The notes beneath the pieces are model-generated. The model was given only the letters and a program-made list of their open reading frames with translations. It was not told the origin of the DNA and searched no databases. From positions 1 to 55,124 of the forward strand of contig JAUCBJ010002839.1 in assembly GCA_032718475.1 (NCBI GenBank): a stretch of DNA of 55,124 nt, written 5' to 3'. How positions within the stretch are numbered: the first letter of the stretch is position 1; the number at the start of each line of letters is the position of its first letter. This DNA is from Nemertoderma westbladi. Taxonomy: Eukaryota; Xenacoelomorpha; Nemertodermatida; Nemertodermatidae. Position numbers and translations under genes: made by a program. Below, piece after piece: positions 22,016 to 33,866 of this stretch.

Positions 22016-25000
22016 GTCGGTGGCAGTATATGGCCCGGGTGGTACCAGGGTCAACAGGACAGTTTGGGGACTTGGAGGAGTCAGTATATAGCCCGGGTGG
22101 TAGGTACCAGGGTCAACAGGACAGTTTGGGGACTTGGAGGAGTCAGTATATAGCCCGGGTGGTAGGTACCAGGGTCAACAGGGCAGTTTGGGGACTTGGA
22201 GGAGTCAGTATATAGCCCGGGTGGTAGGTACCAGGGTCAACAGGACAGTTTGGGGACTTGGAGGAGTCAGTATATAGCCCGGGTGGTAGGTACCAGGGTC
22301 AACAGGACAGTTTGGGGACTTGGAGGAGTCAGTATATAGCCCGGGTGGTAGGTACCAGGGTCAACAGGACAGTTTGGGGACTTGGAGGAGTCAGTATATA
22401 GCCCGGGTGGTAGGTACCAGGGTCAACAGGATAGTTTGGGGACTTGGAGGAGTCAGTATATAGCCCGGGTGGTAGGTACCAGGGTCAACAGGGCAGTTTG
22501 GGGACTAGGAGAAGTCAGTATATAGCCCGGGAGGTAGGTACCAGGGTCAACAGGGCAGTTTGGGGACTATGAGGAGTCAGTATATAGCCCGGGTGGTAGG
22601 TACCAGGGTCAACAGGGCAGTTTGGGGACTATGAGAGTCAGTATATAGCCCGGGTGGTAGGTACCAGGGTCAACAGGACAGTTTGGGGACTTGGAGGAGT
22701 CAGTATATAGCCCGGGTGGTAGGTACCAGGGTCAACGGGACAGTTTGGGGACTTGGAGGAGTCAGTATATAGCCCGGGTGGTAGGTACCAGGGTCAACAG
22801 GGCAGTTTGGGGACTAGGAGGAGTCAGTATATAGCCCGGGTGGTAGGTACCAGGGTCAACAGGACAGTTTGGGGACTTGGAGGAGTCAGTATATAGCCCG
22901 GGTGGTAGGTACCAGGGTCAACAGGACAGTTTGGGGACTTGGAGGAGTCAGTATATAGCCCGGGTGGTAGGTACCAGGGTCAACAGGATAGTTTGGGGAC
23001 TTGGAGGAGTCAGTATATAGCCCGGGTGGTAGGTACCAGGGTCAACAGTGACAGTTTGGGGACTTGGAGGAGTCAGTATATAGCCCGGGTGGTAGGTACC
23101 AGGGTCAACAGGGCAGTTTGGGGACTATGGAGAAGTCAGTATATAGCCCGGGTGGTAGGTACCAGGGTCAACAGGACAGTTTGGGGACTAGGAGGAGTCA
23201 GTATATAGCCCGGGTGGTAGGTACCAGGGTCAACAGGGCAGTTTGGGGACTTGGAGGAGTCAGTATATAGCCCGGGTGGTAGGTACCAGGGTCAACAGGG
23301 CAGTTTGGGGACTAGGAGGAGTCAGTATATAGCCCGGGTGGTAGGTACCAGGGTCAACAGGTCAGTTTGGGGACTAGGAGGAGTCAGTATATAGCCCGGG
23401 TGGTAGGTACCAGGGTCAACAGGGCAGTTTGGGGACTATGATGAGTCAGTATATAGCCCGGGTGGTAGGTACCAGGGTCAACAGGGCAGTTTGGGGACTT
23501 GGAGGAGTCAGTATATAGCCCGGGTGGTAGGTACCAGGGTCAACAGGGCAGTTTGGGGACTAGGAGGAGTCAGTATATAGCCCGGGTGGTAGGTACCAGG
23601 GTCAACAGGTCAGTTTGGGGACTATGGAGGAGTCAGTATATAGCCCGGGTGGTAGGTACCAGGGTCAACAGGACAGTTTGGGGACTTGGAGGAGTCAGTA
23701 TATAGCCCGGGTGGTAGGTACCAGGGTCAACAGGACAGTTTGGGGACTAGGAGAAGTCAGTATATAGCCCGGGTGGTAGGTACCAGGGTCAACAGGGCAG
23801 TTTGGGGACTAGGAGGAGTCAGTATATAGCCCGGGTGGTAGGTACCAGGGTCAACAGGACAGTTTGGGGACTTGGAGGAGTCAGTATATAGCCCGGGTGG
23901 TAGGTACCAGGGTCAACAGGACAGTTTGGGGACTTGGAGGAGTCAGTATATAGCCCGGGTGGTAGGTACCAGGGTCAACAGGATAGTTTGGGGACTAGGA
24001 GGAGTCAGTATATAGCCCGGGTGGTAGGTACCAGGGTCAACAGGACAGTTTGGGGACTTGGAGGAGTCAGTATATAGCCCGGGTGGTAGGTACCAGGGTC
24101 AACAGGACAGTTTGGGGACTTGGACGAGTCAGTATATAGCCCGGGTGGTAGGTACCAGGGTCAACAGGACAGTTTGGGGACTTGGAGGAGTCAGTATATA
24201 GCCCGGGTGGTAGGTACCAGGGTCAACAGGACAGTTTGGGGACTTGGAGGAGTCAGTATATAGCCCGGGTGGTAGGTACCAGGGTCAACAGGACAGTTTG
24301 GGGACTTGGAGGAGTCAGTATATAGCCCGGGTGGTAGGTACCAGGGTCAACAGGGCAGTTTGGGGACTTGGACGAGTCAGTATATAGCCCGGGTGGTAGG
24401 TACCAGGGTCAACAGGGCAGTTTGGGGACTATGAGAAGTCAGTATATAGCCCGGGAGGTAGGTACCAGGGTCAACAGGGCAGTTTGGGGACTAGGAGGAG
24501 TCAGTATATAGCCCGGGTGGTAGGTACCAGGGTCAACATGACAGTTTGGGGACTTGGAGGAGTCAGTATATAGCCCGGGAGGTAGGTACCAGGGTCAACA
24601 GGATAGTTTGGGGACTTGGAGGAGTCAGTATATAGCCCGGGAGGTAGGTACCAGGGTCAACAGGATAGTTTGGGGACTTGGAGGAGTCAGTATATAGCCC
24701 GGGTGGTAGGTACCAGGGTCAACAGGACAGTTTGGGGACTTGGAGGAGTCAGTATATAGCCCGGGTGGTAGGTACCAGGGTCAACAGGATAGTTTGGGGA
24801 CTAGGAGGAGTCAGTATATAGCCCGGGTGGTAGGTACCAGGGTCAACAGGACAGTTTGGGGACTTGGAGGAGTCAGTATATAGCCCGGGTGGTAGGTACC
24901 AGGGTCAACAGGACAGTTTGGGGACTTGGAGGAGTCAGTATATAGCCCGGGTGGTAGGTACCAGGGTCAACAGGACAGTTTGGGGACTTGGAGGAGTCAG

Positions 25001-27289
25001 TATATAGCCCGGGTGGTAGGTACCAGGGTCAACAGGACAGTTTGGGGACTTGGAGGAGTCAGTATATAGCCCGGGTGGTAGGTACCAGGGTCAACAGGAC
25101 AGTTTGGGGACTTGGAGGAGTCAGTATATAGCCCGGGTGGTAGGTACCAGGGTCAACAGGGCAGTTTGGGGACTTGGACGAGTCAGTATATAGCCCGGGT
25201 GGTAGGTACCAGGGTCAACAGGACAGTTTGGGGACTTGGAGGAGTCAGTATATAGCCCGGGTGGTAGGTACCAGGGTCAAGAGGGCAGTTTGGGGACTAT
25301 GGAGGAGTCAGTATATAGCCCGGTGGTAGGTACCAGGGTCAACAGGACAGTTTGGGGACTTGGAGGAGTCAGTATATAGCCCGGGAGGTAGGTACCAGGG
25401 TCAACAGGATAGTTTGGGGACTTGGAGGAGTCAGTATATAGCCCGGGAGGTAGGTACCAGGGTCAACAGGATAGTTTGGGGACTTGGAGGAGTCAGTATA
25501 TAGCCCGGGTGGTAGGTACCAGGGTCAACAGGACAGTTTGGGGACTTGGAGGAGTCAGTATATAGCCCGGGTGGTAGGTACCAGGGTCAACAGGACAGTT
25601 TGGGGACTAGGAGAAGTCAGTATATAGCCCGGGAGGTAGGTACCAGGGTCAACAGGGCAGTTTGGGGACTTGGAGGAGTCAGTATATAGCCCGGGTGGTA
25701 GGTACCAGGGTCAACAGGATAGTTTGGGGACTAGGAGAAGTCAGTATATAGCCCGGGAGGTAGGTACCAGGGTCAACAGGGCAGTTTGGGGACTTGGAGG
25801 AGTCAGTATATAGCCCGGGTGGTAGGTACCAGGGTCAACAGGATAGTTTGGGGACTTGGAGGAGTCAGTATATAGCCCGGGTGGTAGGTACCAGGGTCAA
25901 CAGGATAGTTTGGGGACTAGGAGAAGTCAGTATATAGCCCGGGAGGTAGGTACCAGGGTCAACAGGACAGTTTGGGGACTATGAGAAGTCAGTATATAGC
26001 CCGGGTGGTAGGTACCAGGGTCAACAGGACAGTTTGGGGACTTAGGAGGAGTCAGTATATAGCCCGGGTGGTAGGTACCAGGGTCAACAGTCAGTTTGGG
26101 GACTTGGAGGAGTCAGTATATAGCCCGGGTGGTAGGTACCAGGGTCAACAGGACAGTTTGGGGACTTGGAGGAGTCAGTATATAGCCCGGGTGGTAGGTA
26201 CCAGGGTCAACAGGACAGTTTGGGGACTTAGGGGAGTCAGTATATAGCCCGGGTTGTAGGTACCAGGGTCAACAGTCAGTTTGGGGACTATGAGAAGTCA
26301 GTACATAGCCCGGGTGGTAGGTACCAGGGTCAACAGTCAGTTTGGGGACTATGAGAAGTCAGTACATAGCCCGGGTGGTAGGTACCAGGGTCAACAGGGC
26401 AGTTTGGGGACTAGGAGAAGTCAGTATATAGCCCGGGAGGTAGGTACCAGGGTCAACAGGGCAGTTTGGGGACTTGGAGGAGTCAGTATATAGCCCGAGT
26501 GGTAGGTACCAGGGTCAACAGGGCAGTTTGGGGACTTAGGGGAGACAGTATATAGCCCGGGTTGTAGGTACCAGGGTCAACAGTCAGTTTGGGGACTATG
26601 AGAAGTCAGTACATAGCCCGGGTGTTAGGTACCAGGGTCAACAGTCAGTTTGGGGACTATGAGAAGTCAGTACATAGCCCGGGTGGTAGGTACCAGGGTC
26701 AACAGGACAGTTTGGGGACTTAGGAGGAGTCAGTATATAGCCCGGGTGGTAGGTACCAGGGTCAACAGGATCAGTTTGGGGACTATGGAGAAGTCAGTAC
26801 ATAGCCCGGGTGGTAGGTACCAGGGTCAACAGTCAGTTTGGGGACTATGAGGAGTCAGTACATAGCCCGGGTGGTAGGTACCAGGGTCAACAGGGCAGTT
26901 TGGGGACTAGGAGAAGTCAGTATATAGCCCGGGAGGTAGGTACCAGGGTCAACAGGATAGTTTGGGGACTTGGACGAGTCAGTATATAGCCCGGGTGGTA
27001 GGTACCAGGGTCAACAGGACAGTTTGGGGACTTGGAGGAGTCAGTATATAGCCCGGGTGGTAGGTACCAGGGTCAACTGGACAGTTTGGGGACTTTGAGG
27101 AGTCAGTATATAGCCCGGGTGGTAGGTACCAGGGTCAACAGGATAGTTTGGGGACTTGGAGGAGTCAGTATATAGCCCGGGAGGTAGGTACCAGGGTCAA
27201 CAGGATAGTTTGGGGACTATGAGAAGTCAGTATATAGCCCGGGAGGTAGGTACCAGGGTCAACAGGGCAGTTTGGGGACTAGGAGAAGT

Positions 27290-30200
27290 CAGTATATAGC
27301 CCGGGAGGTAGGTACCAGGGTCAACAGGATAGTTTGGGGACTTGGACGAGTCAGTATATAGCCCGGGTGGTAGGTACCAGGGTCAACAGGACAGTTTGGG
27401 GACTCGGAGGAGTCAGTATATAGCCCGGGTGGTAGGTACCAGGGTCAACAGGATAGTTTGGGGACTTGGAGGAGTCAGTATATAGCCCGGGAGGTAGGTA
27501 CCAGGGTCAACAGGATAGTTTGGGGACTTGGAGGAGTCAGTATATAGCCCGGGTGGTAGGTACCAGGGTCAACAGCATAGTTTGGGGACTAGGAGAAGTC
27601 AGTATATAGCCCGGGAGGTAGGTACCAGGGTCAACAGGATAGTTTGGGGACTTGGACGAGTCAGTATATAGCCCGGGTGGTAGGTACCAGGGTCAACAGG
27701 ACAGTTTGGGGACTTGGAGGAGTCAGTATATAGCCCGGGTGGTAGGTACCAGGGTCAAGGGCAGTTTGGGGACTTGGACGAGTCAGTATATAGCCCGGGT
27801 GGTAGGTACCAGGGTCAACATGACAGTTTGGGGACTTGGAGGAGTCAGTATATAGCCCGGGTGGTAGGTACCAGGGTCAACATGACAGTTTGGGGACTTG
27901 GTGGAGTCAGTATATAGCCCGGGTGGTAGGTACCAGGGTCAACATGACAGTTTGGGGACTTGGACGAGTCAGTATATAGCCCGGGTGGTAGGTACCACCC
28001 AGTGAAAAGTGCGCAAGCGTATCGCAAGCGTGCAACGCAGGCGTATCTCATGTGATTCCCAAGAGTTATGGCCCGACCTTTACGCAAGCGATCTACTTGA
28101 GTTATGTCACATAAATATCGCAACAACTTGCGTTCAGTCGCATAAAACTCACATGCGATTCACTTGCGACTTTCAAGCGTCATGGCGCATAAATATCGCA
28201 AAAATCTACTGGTTGTGAGTTTTGTGTAATATATTGAGACCTTTGTGACAGAAAATATGATACTGTAGTTGATTATTCCACTACTGTTTGATACTATGGG
28301 CTTCCGTATCATCTGCCTACTGTACTTACAGTACCTTACATTACAGTACATTACACTCTCTACACTCTCTAGAACATTAGACATGCTGTATGAATCAATA
28401 CTAGAAATGGTTGGTTATATAGAGGATAATACAAATAGATTAGAATAACCATGATACACTTTTAACTATTCCCTATAATTTTCAATTCTATAAAATATAT
28501 TAATATAATCTCTGAATTCGACAGCCCTATTAGATAATTCGTATTCATCAATTTTATATTTTAAAACTATTTATTTCTTGATAGGCAACTTTATTTTAAT
28601 TAATAATCTTTAGTGTAATTAAAAACATGCGATTCACATGGGAATTAACGCATGAGATTCTCATGGTGTAAGACATGCGTAAAATAAGCGTTAAATGAGG
28701 TGTGATTCGCATGCGATTTTCATGCACGGAATCACATGCGTAAAATTAAGTTGTGAATCGCATGCGTGGAATCGCTTCCCTATTTTACATGTGAATCACA
28801 TGCGAATCACAAGAGTTTTATCGCTATTTATTGAGCCGCAATAAAAACGCATGACGCTTTAAAATCACTTGCGATACGCATGCGCATTTTTCACTGGGCA
28901 GGGTCAACAGGGCAGTTTGGGGACTTGGACGAGTCAGTATATAGCCCGGGTGGTAGGTACCAGGGTCAACAGGGCAGTTTGGGGACTATGAGAAGTCAGT
29001 ATATAGCCCGGGAGGTAGGTACCAGGGTCAAGAGGGCAGTTTGGGGACTAGGAGGAGTCAGTATATAGCCCGGGTGGTAGGTACCAGGGTCAACATGACA
29101 GTTTGGGGACTTGGAGGAGTCAGTATATAGCCCGGGAGGTAGGTACCAGGGTCAACAGGATAGTTTGGGGACTTGGAGGAGTCAGTATATAGCCCGGGAG
29201 GTAGGTACCAGGATCAACAGGATAGTTTGGGGACTTGGAGGAGTCAGTATATAGCCCGGGTGGTAGGTACCAGGGTCAACAGGATAGTTTGGGGACTTGG
29301 AGGAGTCAGTATATAGCCCGGGAGGTAGGTACCAGGGTCAACAGGGCAGTTTGGGGACTAGGAGAAGTCAGTATATAGCCCGGGAGGTAGGTACCAGGGT
29401 CAACAGGATAGTTTGGGGACTATGAGAAGTCAGTATATAGCCCGGGAGGTAGGTACCAGGGTCAATAGGACAGTTTGGGGACTATGAGAAGTCAGTATAT
29501 AGCCCGGGTGGTAGGTACCAGGGTCAACAGGATAGTTTGGGGACTTGGAGGAGTCAGTATATAGCCCGGGTGGTAGGTACCAGGGTCAACAGGATAGTTT
29601 GGGGTTTGGGGACTTGGACGAGTCAGTATATAGCCCGGGTGGTAGGTACCAGGGTCAACAGGACAGTTTGGGGACTTGGAGGAGTCAGTATATAGCCCGG
29701 GTGGTAGGTACCAGGGTCAACAGGATAGTTTGGGGACTATGAGAAGTCAGTATATAGCCCGGGAGGTAGGTACCAGGGTCAATAGGGCAGTTTGGGGACT
29801 TGGAGGAGTCAGTATATAGCCCGGGTGGTAGGTACCAGGGTCAATAGGGCAGTTTGGGGACTTGGAGGAGTCAGTATATAGCCCGAGTGGTAGGTACCAA
29901 GGTCAACAGGACAGTTTGGGGACTATGAGAAGTCAGTATATAGCCCGGGTGGTAGGTACCAGGGTCAACAGGACAGTTTGGGGACTTAGGGGAGTCAGTA
30001 TATAGCCCGGGTTGTAGGTACCAGGGTCAATAGGGCAGTTTGGGGACTTGGAGGAGTCAGTATATAGCCCGGGTGGTAGGTACCAGGGTCAATAGGGCAG
30101 TTTGGGGACTTGGAGGAGTCAGTATATAGCCCGAGTGGTAGGTACCAAGGTCAACAGGACAGTTTGGGGACTATGAGAAGTCAGTATATAGCCCGGGTGG

Positions 30201-30705
30201 TAGGTACCAGGGTCAACAGGACAGTTTGGGGACTTAGGAGGAGTCAGTATATAGCCCGGGTGGTAGGTACCAGGGTCAACAGGTCAGTTTGGGGACTATG
30301 AGAAGTCAGTACATAGCCCGGGTGGTAGGTACCAGGGTCAACAGGGCAGTTTGGGGACTAGGAGGAGTCAGTATATAGCCCGAGTGGTAGGTACCAGGGT
30401 CAACAGGGCAGTTTGGGGACTTAGGGGAGTCAGTATATAGCCCGGGTTGTAGGTACCAGGGTCAACAGTCAGTTTGGGGACTATGAGAAGTCAGTACATA
30501 GCCCGGGTGGTAGGTACCAGGGTCAACAGTCAGTTTGGGGACTATGAGAAGTCAGTACATAGCCCGGGTGGTAGGTACCAGGGTCAACAGGACAGTTTGG
30601 GGACTTAGGGGAGTCAGTATATAGCCCGGGTTGTAGGTACCAGGGTCAACAGTCAGTTTGGGGACTATGAGAAGTCAGTACATAGCCCGGGTGGTAGGTA
30701 CCAGG
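27290..30705. repeat. Segmental duplication 1, copy 1 (holds the transposon)
   Basis: Matches 31478-33866 with an offset of 4188 bases left of the transposon and 3285 to its right. Rare markers confirm it: CAGCATAG (27573 and 31761), GACTCGGAGG (27401 and 31589), GGGGTTTGGGG (29601 and 32886), and ACCAAGG (29896 and 33181; 30144 and 33429). Copy 2 lacks two monomers (124 bp) present here after about 30185. Confidence 0.85.
27998..28898. mobile_element. 901-bp non-autonomous DNA transposon (MITE) inside the satellite
   Basis: The ends are inverted repeats of about 30 bases with a few mismatches: CCCAGTGAAAAGTGCGCAAG on the left and, read from the other strand, CCCAGTGAAAAATGCGCATG on the right. 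The satellite base pair CA (27996-27997) is duplicated after the element (28899-28900), a 2-bp target duplication. Subterminal regions are crowded with CGCATGCG, CACATGCG and ATCGCAA motifs in both orientations, and AAGCGTCATG occurs near both ends in inverted orientation; the centre (28210-28620) is AT-rich. No transposase is encoded. The family is uncertain: CCC ends recall piggyBac, but the target is not TTAA, and a 2-bp duplication is seen in some CACTA-like (EnSpm) animal elements. Confidence 0.85.
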
Positions 30706-31477
30706 GTCAACAGGACAGTTTGGGGACTTAGGGGAGTCAGTATATAGCCCGGGTTGTAGGTACCAGGGTCAACAGTCAGTTTGGGGACTATGAGAAGTCA
30801 GTACATAGCCCGGGTGGTAGGTACCAGGGTCAACAGTCAGTTTGGGGACTATGAGAAGTCAGTACATAGCCCGGGTGGTAGGTACCAGGGTCAACAGTCA
30901 GTTTGGGGACTATGAGAAGTCAGTACATAGCCCGGGTGGTAGGTACCAGGGTCAACAGGACAGTTTGGGGACTTGGAGGAGTCAGTATATAGCCCGGGTG
31001 GTAGGTACCAGGGTCAACAGGACAGTTTGGGGACTTAGGAGGAGTCAGTATATAGCCCGGGTGGTAGGTACCAGGGTCAACAGTCAGTTTGGGGACTATG
31101 AGAAGTCAGTACATAGCCCGGGTGGTAGGTACCAGGGTCAACAGTCAGTTTGGGGACTATGAGAAGTCAGTACATAGCCCGGGTGGTAGGTACCAGGGTC
31201 AACAGGGCAGTTTGGGGACTAGGAGAAGTCAGTATATAGCCCGGGAGGTAGGTACCAGGGTCAACAGGATAGTTTGGGGACTTGGACGAGTCAGTATATA
31301 GCCCGGGTGGTAGGTACCAGGGTCAACAGGACAGTTTGGGGACTTGGAGGAGTCAGTATATAGCCCGGGTGGTAGGTACCAGGGTCAACAGGACAGTTTG
31401 GGGACTTGGAGGAGTCAGTATATAGCCCGGGTGGTAGGTACCAGGGTCAACAGGATAGTTTGGGGACTTGGAGGAGT

Positions 31478-33866
31478 CAGTATATAGCCCGGGAGGTAGG
31501 TACCAGGGTCAACAGGATAGTTTGGGGACTTGGACGAGTCAGTATATAGCCCGGGTGGTAGGTACCAGGGTCAACAGGACAGTTTGGGGACTCGGAGGAG
31601 TCAGTATATAGCCCGGGTGGTAGGTACCAGGGTCAACAGGATAGTTTGGGGACTTGGAGGAGTCAGTATATAGCCCGGGAGGTAGGTACCAGGGTCAACA
31701 GGATAGTTTGGGGACTTGGAGGAGTCAGTATATAGCCCGGGTGGTAGGTACCAGGGTCAACAGCATAGTTTGGGGACTAGGAGAAGTCAGTATATAGCCC
31801 GGGAGGTAGGTACCAGGGTCAACAGGATAGTTTGGGGACTTGGACGAGTCAGTATATAGCCCGGGTGGTAGGTACCAGGGTCAACAGGACAGTTTGGGGA
31901 CTTGGAGGAGTCAGTATATAGCCCGGGTGGTAGGTACCAGGGTCAAGGGCAGTTTGGGGACTTGGACGAGTCAGTATATAGCCCGGGTGGTAGGTACCAG
32001 GGTCAACATGACAGTTTGGGGACTTGGAGGAGTCAGTATATAGCCCGGGTGGTAGGTACCAGGGTCAACATGACAGTTTGGGGACTTGGTGGAGTCAGTA
32101 TATAGCCCGGGTGGTAGGTACCAGGGTCAACATGACAGTTTGGGGACTTGGACGAGTCAGTATATAGCCCGGGTGGTAGGTACCAGGGTCAACAGGGCAG
32201 TTTGGGGACTTGGACGAGTCAGTATATAGCCCGGGTGGTAGGTACCAGGGTCAACAGGGCAGTTTGGGGACTATGAGAAGTCAGTATATAGCCCGGGAGG
32301 TAGGTACCAGGGTCAAGAGGGCAGTTTGGGGACTAGGAGGAGTCAGTATATAGCCCGGGTGGTAGGTACCAGGGTCAACATGACAGTTTGGGGACTTGGA
32401 GGAGTCAGTATATAGCCCGGGAGGTAGGTACCAGGGTCAACAGGATAGTTTGGGGACTTGGAGGAGTCAGTATATAGCCCGGGAGGTAGGTACCAGGATC
32501 AACAGGATAGTTTGGGGACTTGGAGGAGTCAGTATATAGCCCGGGTGGTAGGTACCAGGGTCAACAGGATAGTTTGGGGACTTGGAGGAGTCAGTATATA
32601 GCCCGGGAGGTAGGTACCAGGGTCAACAGGGCAGTTTGGGGACTAGGAGAAGTCAGTATATAGCCCGGGAGGTAGGTACCAGGGTCAACAGGATAGTTTG
32701 GGGACTATGAGAAGTCAGTATATAGCCCGGGAGGTAGGTACCAGGGTCAATAGGACAGTTTGGGGACTATGAGAAGTCAGTATATAGCCCGGGTGGTAGG
32801 TACCAGGGTCAACAGGATAGTTTGGGGACTTGGAGGAGTCAGTATATAGCCCGGGTGGTAGGTACCAGGGTCAACAGGATAGTTTGGGGTTTGGGGACTT
32901 GGACGAGTCAGTATATAGCCCGGGTGGTAGGTACCAGGGTCAACAGGACAGTTTGGGGACTTGGAGGAGTCAGTATATAGCCCGGGTGGTAGGTACCAGG
33001 GTCAACAGGATAGTTTGGGGACTATGAGAAGTCAGTATATAGCCCGGGAGGTAGGTACCAGGGTCAATAGGGCAGTTTGGGGACTTGGAGGAGTCAGTAT
33101 ATAGCCCGGGTGGTAGGTACCAGGGTCAATAGGGCAGTTTGGGGACTTGGAGGAGTCAGTATATAGCCCGAGTGGTAGGTACCAAGGTCAACAGGACAGT
33201 TTGGGGACTATGAGAAGTCAGTATATAGCCCGGGTGGTAGGTACCAGGGTCAACAGGACAGTTTGGGGACTTAGGGGAGTCAGTATATAGCCCGGGTTGT
33301 AGGTACCAGGGTCAATAGGGCAGTTTGGGGACTTGGAGGAGTCAGTATATAGCCCGGGTGGTAGGTACCAGGGTCAATAGGGCAGTTTGGGGACTTGGAG
33401 GAGTCAGTATATAGCCCGAGTGGTAGGTACCAAGGTCAACAGGACAGTTTGGGGACTATGAGAAGTCAGTACATAGCCCGGGTGGTAGGTACCAGGGTCA
33501 ACAGGGCAGTTTGGGGACTAGGAGGAGTCAGTATATAGCCCGAGTGGTAGGTACCAGGGTCAACAGGGCAGTTTGGGGACTTAGGGGAGTCAGTATATAG
33601 CCCGGGTTGTAGGTACCAGGGTCAACAGTCAGTTTGGGGACTATGAGAAGTCAGTACATAGCCCGGGTGGTAGGTACCAGGGTCAACAGTCAGTTTGGGG
33701 ACTATGAGAAGTCAGTACATAGCCCGGGTGGTAGGTACCAGGGTCAACAGGACAGTTTGGGGACTTAGGGGAGTCAGTATATAGCCCGGGTTGTAGGTAC
33801 CAGGGTCAACAGTCAGTTTGGGGACTATGAGAAGTCAGTACATAGCCCGGGTGGTAGGTACCAGGG
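31478..33866. repeat. Segmental duplication 1, copy 2 (unoccupied site)
   Basis: This is the counterpart of 27290-30705. At 32184-32186 it reads GGTACCAGGG with a single CA and no transposon, so it preserves the pre-insertion site. Confidence 0.85.

Larger units (their letters stand above)
21321..22021. other. Spacer between the BED exon D repeat and the 62-bp array
   Basis: The stretch contains poly-C runs at 21584-21607 (24 C) and 21700-21710 (11 C). On the - strand a 60-residue open stretch abuts the big array (see separate entry). Nothing else is recognised. Confidence 0.5.
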
